Positions 28,206 through 32,163 of a DNA stretch of 32,163 nucleotides are shown one piece after another. Each line of letters opens with the position of its first letter. Positions within the stretch are counted from its first letter, which is position 1. Under the pieces are notes generated by a model. That model was not told the DNA's origin, did no database searches, and worked only from the letters and a program-made list of their open reading frames with translations. Source of the stretch: Hyphomicrobiales bacterium (GTDB lineage Bacteria > Pseudomonadota > Alphaproteobacteria > Rhizobiales > Rhodomicrobiaceae); NCBI GenBank assembly GCA_019634405.1, contig JAHQVI010000094.1, forward strand, positions 1-32,163. Reading direction: 5' to 3'. The position numbers and the translations under genes were made by a program.

Positions 28206-29579
28206 ATGACGGACGCCGCAAACAAGCCGCTGCGCTATCTGTTCATCGATTTCAATAGCTACTTCGCGAGCGTGGAGCAGCAGGAAAATCCGTTGCTGCA
28301 GAATCGCCCGGTGGCCGTCGCGCCCGTCATGAGCGACACGACCTGCGCCATTGCCGTCAGCTACGAAGCCAAGCGCTTCGGCATTCGCACCGGAACGAAG
28401 ATCGCCGATGCAAAAAGACTTTGCCCGGACTTGCTGGTCGTTCCCGCGCGCCACGAGCTGTATGTCGACTATCACCACCGGCTGATCGAGGAGATCGACC
28501 GGCACATCCCTGTCCACAAGGTCTGGTCCATTGACGAGATGGCCTGCAAGCTCGACCGCACCGAGGCGCACCCGGACGCCGCCATCGATCTGGCGCACCG
28601 GATCAAGCAGGGAATCGCAGAACGAGTCGGCGCACATCTCAAAAGCTCGATCGGCCTTGCGCCGAGTAGCCTGCTCGCCAAGATCGCGACGGACATGGAA
28701 AAACCGGACGGCCTTGTCGTGCTGCGCGGGCGGGATCTGCCTGGACGTCTGCTGGATCTTGATTTAAGGGATCTGCCCGGCGTTGGTCCCCGTATGAACC
28801 GGCGGCTTGATAATGCGGGCGTCAGGTCTGTCGTCCAGCTCTGGCGGCTATCGCCGAAGCAGGCGCGCGCGATCTGGGGCAGCGTCGGCGGCGAGCGGTT
28901 CTGGTACGCGCTGCACGGCTTCGACATTCCCGACCAGGAAACGCAGCGCAGCGTCATCGGCCATAGCCGCGTGCTAGATCCTGACAGCCGGGTTGCGCAT
29001 AAGGCGCGTTTCGTCGCCCGTACGCTGACATTGAAGGCGGCTTTGCGCCTGCGCCGCTACGGGCTTGCGGCGGGCGGTTTCATGCTGGCTGGCGACAAGT
29101 GGGAAAAGGGGTGGGCGAGCCATGTCCGTTTTCCCCCGACGCAGGACAGCTTCGTCTTTCTGCGCTGGCTCGACGCCATGTGGCCGGGCCTCGTTGCCAA
29201 ATCGGGCGCACGCGCCAGCTTCCGGCATGTACAGATCGGGCTGTTCGACTTCGTGCCCGTCGCGCATCGCCAGCACGATCTTTTCCTTCACGCCGACAGC
29301 AAAAACTCCGTGGCGCATCGTTGCGAGGAATTGTGGGGCGTCATCGACAAGATCAACGATCAATATGGCGGCGACACGCTGACGCTTGCCTCACAGCATG
29401 GCCAGAACCTGCAATATGCCGGAACCAAGATCGCCTTCAGCCGCGTACCTGACCGTTTCGAATTCCAGCAATCGCAACGGGACAGCGCCGAAGCGCGCCG
29501 CGCCGCGATCCACGTGCAAAAAGCGATCAAACCCCGTGCTTCGGCTCGTTGGGGACGGCCGGCGTGGGCGGAGGGATGA
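28206..29579 (+). CDS. Y-family (error-prone) DNA polymerase, DinB/UmuC-like
   Basis: LFIDFNSYFASVEQQ (catalytic Asp, UmuC-like D-x-N), YEAKRFGIRTGTKIADAKRLCP, VWSIDEMACKL (SxDE), SSIGLAPSSLLAKIATDMEKPDGL, LRDLPGVGPRMNRRL. Confidence 0.88.
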   Translation: MTDAANKPLRYLFIDFNSYFASVEQQENPLLQNRPVAVAPVMSDTTCAIAVSYEAKRFGIRTGTKIADAKRLCPDLLVVPARHELYVDYHHRLIEEIDRHIPVHKVWSIDEMACKLDRTEAHPDAAIDLAHRIKQGIAERVGAHLKSSIGLAPSSLLAKIATDMEKPDGLVVLRGRDLPGRLLDLDLRDLPGVGPRMNRRLDNAGVRSVVQLWRLSPKQARAIWGSVGGERFWYALHGFDIPDQETQRSVIGHSRVLDPDSRVAHKARFVARTLTLKAALRLRRYGLAAGGFMLAGDKWEKGWASHVRFPPTQDSFVFLRWLDAMWPGLVAKSGARASFRHVQIGLFDFVPVAHRQHDLFLHADSKNSVAHRCEELWGVIDKINDQYGGDTLTLASQHGQNLQYAGTKIAFSRVPDRFEFQQSQRDSAEARRAAIHVQKAIKPRASARWGRPAWAEG

Positions 29580-29596
29580 TTTTGAGCGGATAAGAC

Positions 29597-29629
29597 GGAC
29601 GATCCCGCTTGCAAAGCGCGGGACCGTCC
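29597..29629. terminator. Candidate bidirectional hairpin terminator between convergent genes
   Basis: GGACGATCCCGCTT-GCAA-AGCGCGGGACCGTCC; long GC-rich near-perfect stem in the gap between the polymerase stop (29579) and PepSY gene end (29638). No clear T-tract. Confidence 0.45.
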
Positions 29630-29637
29630 TCCCATCC

Positions 29638-31044
29638 TCAAGACAGCGCGCGCTTCAAGACCGGCAAGCGGGAAATGGCGATCGCATCCAGCAGCATCAC
29701 GGTGAGCAATGTCAGCCCGGCCATCGGGAAGGCCAGCGAAACCGCGAGCCCGGCAAACACCGCACCGCGCCATAAGGGCAGATTGTCGGGCATCGGCGGG
29801 GCGGCAAGCCGGGCCAGCTTCAGCGGGCGGCGCTTCCACCACATGACAACGCCGCTGACACAAAGCAGGACGACTGAAAGGCACACCACGCTATTGGCCA
29901 GCACGCTCCAGAGCCCCATTGTTCCCATATGCAGTGCAATGCCAACAGCCATCGCCTTGCCTGCAAGCGAGCAATCCTCGTAACGCACATCGGCCAGTAT
30001 TTTGCCGGTATACTGATCGATGTGGGTGGTGCGGTCCGACGTGGGATCGACGCTGTCGGTGCTCATCGAATCGCGGCTGAAAGTCCACACGCCGCTCTTC
30101 CCCGTGGGCAGGTTCAGCTGATAGCGCTCCGTAAACCCGATCTGGCGCGCCAGCCCGTCCATCGTATCGATAGTCACCGGCGTGTTGCCTGGAAGCCCTG
30201 CGATCCCGGCATCGCTCCCGGAAGCAGGCATCGGCGTCTGTTCCAGCGCCCAGGGAACTTCCTTGGGGCCATGGTTCATACTGCCATGGGTCGTATCGGA
30301 GAGCGGAACATTGTCCCATTTTTCCGCCGGAAACTGGCTCCACGCCTGCACGAATTTTCCGCCCCAAATGCCTGCCCATGCCAGACCGGATATCAGGAAA
30401 AACAGGAGAAACAGACAGACCCAGAACCCGAAGACGCCATGCAGCGATTTCCATAATGCGCGGCCACGCCCCAATGAAGGAACCAGCGCCGCCCGCCAAT
30501 GGCTGTTACGCGGCCACCACATATACAGCCCTGTCGCGATCAGCACGATCCCCAGCGAAGCGGCAATTTCGATCATGCGATCGCCAATCATGCCCAGCAT
30601 CAGCTCGCCATGCAGATTCTCCATCGTGTCATACAGACCGCTGCGGCGCGGATATTGGGCAAGGATCTGCGCCGTGTAAGGATCGACCGCAATCATCGTC
30701 GCTGTCCCGTCGCGATCGACGCGGAAGATTGCGGCAAGATGTTCGGCGCGCGGCGCGACATATTGCACAAGCGCGCCACCAGGAATTGCCGCAAGGGCGG
30801 CATCGGCCTGAGCGGAAACGGCAAGCGGCGCCTCTTTCGGCGTCACGGAGATATATTCGCCATCACGACCGTCAATAAAGGCGATCCACGCCATCGCCAT
30901 GCCGGTAATGGCGAGCATGACGAAGAAGGGGATGACATAGAGCCCGGCGTAAAAATGCCAGCGCCATGCCGCGAAATAAAACTTGTTGGGCGCAGTGGCG
31001 GACGCAGCCTGCGCAGGCGCTTGGGCAGGGTCAATCGAGACCAT
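29638..31044 (-). CDS. PepSY-associated TM helix domain protein
   Basis: WRWHFYAGLYVIPFFVMLAITGMAMAW, DPYTAQILAQYPRRSGLYDTMENLHGELMLGMIGDRMIEIAASLGIVLIATGLYMWWPR, typical of the PepSY_TM family. Confidence 0.92.
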   Translation of the reverse strand: MVSIDPAQAPAQAASATAPNKFYFAAWRWHFYAGLYVIPFFVMLAITGMAMAWIAFIDGRDGEYISVTPKEAPLAVSAQADAALAAIPGGALVQYVAPRAEHLAAIFRVDRDGTATMIAVDPYTAQILAQYPRRSGLYDTMENLHGELMLGMIGDRMIEIAASLGIVLIATGLYMWWPRNSHWRAALVPSLGRGRALWKSLHGVFGFWVCLFLLFFLISGLAWAGIWGGKFVQAWSQFPAEKWDNVPLSDTTHGSMNHGPKEVPWALEQTPMPASGSDAGIAGLPGNTPVTIDTMDGLARQIGFTERYQLNLPTGKSGVWTFSRDSMSTDSVDPTSDRTTHIDQYTGKILADVRYEDCSLAGKAMAVGIALHMGTMGLWSVLANSVVCLSVVLLCVSGVVMWWKRRPLKLARLAAPPMPDNLPLWRGAVFAGLAVSLAFPMAGLTLLTVMLLDAIAISRLPVLKRALS

Positions 31045-31086
31045 AAGATGTTCCTCTGACAGATTTATGAGTTCAGTTTGCGTGCG

Positions 31087-31533
31087 TCAGAGGATATGAG
31101 GCGGTGCGCGCGGACGATTCTGGTTGGATTGAAACTGATCGGCGACCGCGATCTCAATCGGTGTGTCGATCAGCGTCGCATGAAAATCTATGCTTGTCGT
31201 CTCTGGCAGGTCGCGGACGATGTCGGCTGCGCTCGTATGAATGGACCAGACGCATGCGCGCTGTTCTTCATCGACCGGCTGACTGTCCCCATCAGGGCGT
31301 AGCTGGACAAGCCCGTCTCCGGTACAGATGACAATGGTCAGCCCGCCCGAACGGACCGTCGGCATCACTCCCGGGGCCACCATGGACGACAGCGTGAATA
31401 CCGCAATCAGGGTCCAGGACAGCATCCACCGCAGCGGGTTCGCCTCGCCTTGTCGCGCAAGGACGGACAAGGCGCGAAACAGCGCAATTTCGCTCGATAG
31501 TATCTTGGCGGTGCCGCGGAGGTGCATAATCAA
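31087..31533 (-). CDS. DUF2946-like hypothetical protein
   Basis: Short protein with one TM near the N-terminal half and VVICTGDGLVQLRPDGDSQPV-like pattern (TIVICTGDGLVQLRPDGD); adjacent and co-directional with PepSY gene, a common context. Confidence 0.6.
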   Translation of the reverse strand: MIMHLRGTAKILSSEIALFRALSVLARQGEANPLRWMLSWTLIAVFTLSSMVAPGVMPTVRSGGLTIVICTGDGLVQLRPDGDSQPVDEEQRACVWSIHTSAADIVRDLPETTSIDFHATLIDTPIEIAVADQFQSNQNRPRAPPHIL

Positions 31534-31658
31534 AGTTTTGCAGAGAATTTTGCGACGATTATGCTAAAGGATCAGTGACACTGCCAGATCAAATTTGTCG
31601 CAGAGCATGATAAATGCTCTTAATCCTGTCGGTGTCCACAACCGTCGGGCGGGCGCTC

Positions 31659-31982
31659 CTAGTCCAGATTGGTCCGGCCCCAATCGCGCAGCGCCAGCAA
31701 AATCGGCTCCAGCGTCCGGCCTCGCTCTGTCAGGCTGTATTCGACATGGGGCGGGACGACCGGATAAACCTGTCTTTCGATCAGCCCGTCATTTTCCAGC
31801 TCTCTGAGCTGTTTGGTCAGCATGCGCTGCGTGACCGTGCCAACGCTGCGCTTCAACTCATTGTAGCGCAGCGGGCCTTTAAGCAAATGGAACAGTGCGA
31901 TCCCCTTCCACTTGCCGCCAATCCGCTCCAATGCAGCTTCGACAGGACAGCCGCCCGAACAATCATATCGATCGTGGCGCAT
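31659..31982 (-). CDS. HxlR-family transcriptional regulator
   Basis: [84 protein letters not shown]. Confidence 0.95.
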   Translation of the reverse strand: MRHDRYDCSGGCPVEAALERIGGKWKGIALFHLLKGPLRYNELKRSVGTVTQRMLTKQLRELENDGLIERQVYPVVPPHVEYSLTERGRTLEPILLALRDWGRTNLD

Positions 31983-32005
31983 GAGATCTCCAAAAGGAAC
32001 ATTTT

Positions 32006-32033
32006 TGTGCCTATAGCACAGTTATGTACGTAC
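32006..32033. promoter_or_regulatory. Candidate HxlR-family operator region
   Basis: TGTGC-ctata-GCACA inverted repeat (32006-32020) followed by GTACGTAC palindrome (32026-32033), just upstream of the HxlR start and before a divergent ORF. Confidence 0.35.
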
Positions 32034-32145
32034 TTGGCATTTTGGTCCTTAAGTAATAGTTGGGGAACATCGCAATGACAAGCAGCGCCGCAAGCAGGTC
32101 GCCGCCACAATCAAAAGCCATGCAAAACTGGGAACTTCTTGATTC

Positions 32146-32163
32146 ATGAAAACAATTCTGATC
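32146..32163 (+). CDS. Possible start of a divergent gene (MKTILI..., truncated at window end)
   Basis: ATGAAAACAATTCTGATC; MKTILI resembles starts of Rossmann-fold/flavodoxin-like oxidoreductases commonly divergent from hxlR genes, but only six codons are visible. Confidence 0.2.

Overview
A roughly 32 kb alphaproteobacterial-looking chromosomal segment. The left 10.4 kb is an unusual accessory locus. A minus-strand run encodes a truncated NMT1-type substrate-binding protein (SBP), a NitT/TauT-type ABC ATPase and permease, a TRAP DctP-type SBP, and a LysM + SBP_bac_3 fusion. Divergent from it is a TAXI-type SBP + SBP_bac_3 fusion, followed by two divergently transcribed dynamin-like GTPases (307 aa and 796 aa). 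The two fusion proteins share a gaplessly alignable domain with four conserved cysteines. No TRAP membrane subunits (DctQ/DctM) are visible. The best hypothesis for a new system is an envelope sensing or remodelling module coupling several SBP ectodomains, a LysM peptidoglycan anchor, one ABC exporter/importer core and a dynamin pair. The middle and right parts are mostly ordinary genes: MBL hydrolase, AEC permease, uup, pyrG, cytochrome b561, a stand-alone RibD-type reductase, ribA, opgD, HPP, a SOS-box-preceded Y-family polymerase, PepSY, DUF2946-like and HxlR. Interspersed among them are envelope proteins: an OmpA-domain protein, an N-terminally extended DUF1134/EipA protein, a periplasmic coiled-coil protein and a four-SH3b protein with Cx4C motifs. 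Non-coding highlights are a composite three-module palindromic repeat present twice in inverted orientation around an 8 kb block, a frameshifted SMR (EmrE-like) pseudogene abutting one copy, a GTTC-N7-GTTC SOS box, and a shared TTTCC-N5-GGAAA motif in two promoters of the left locus.
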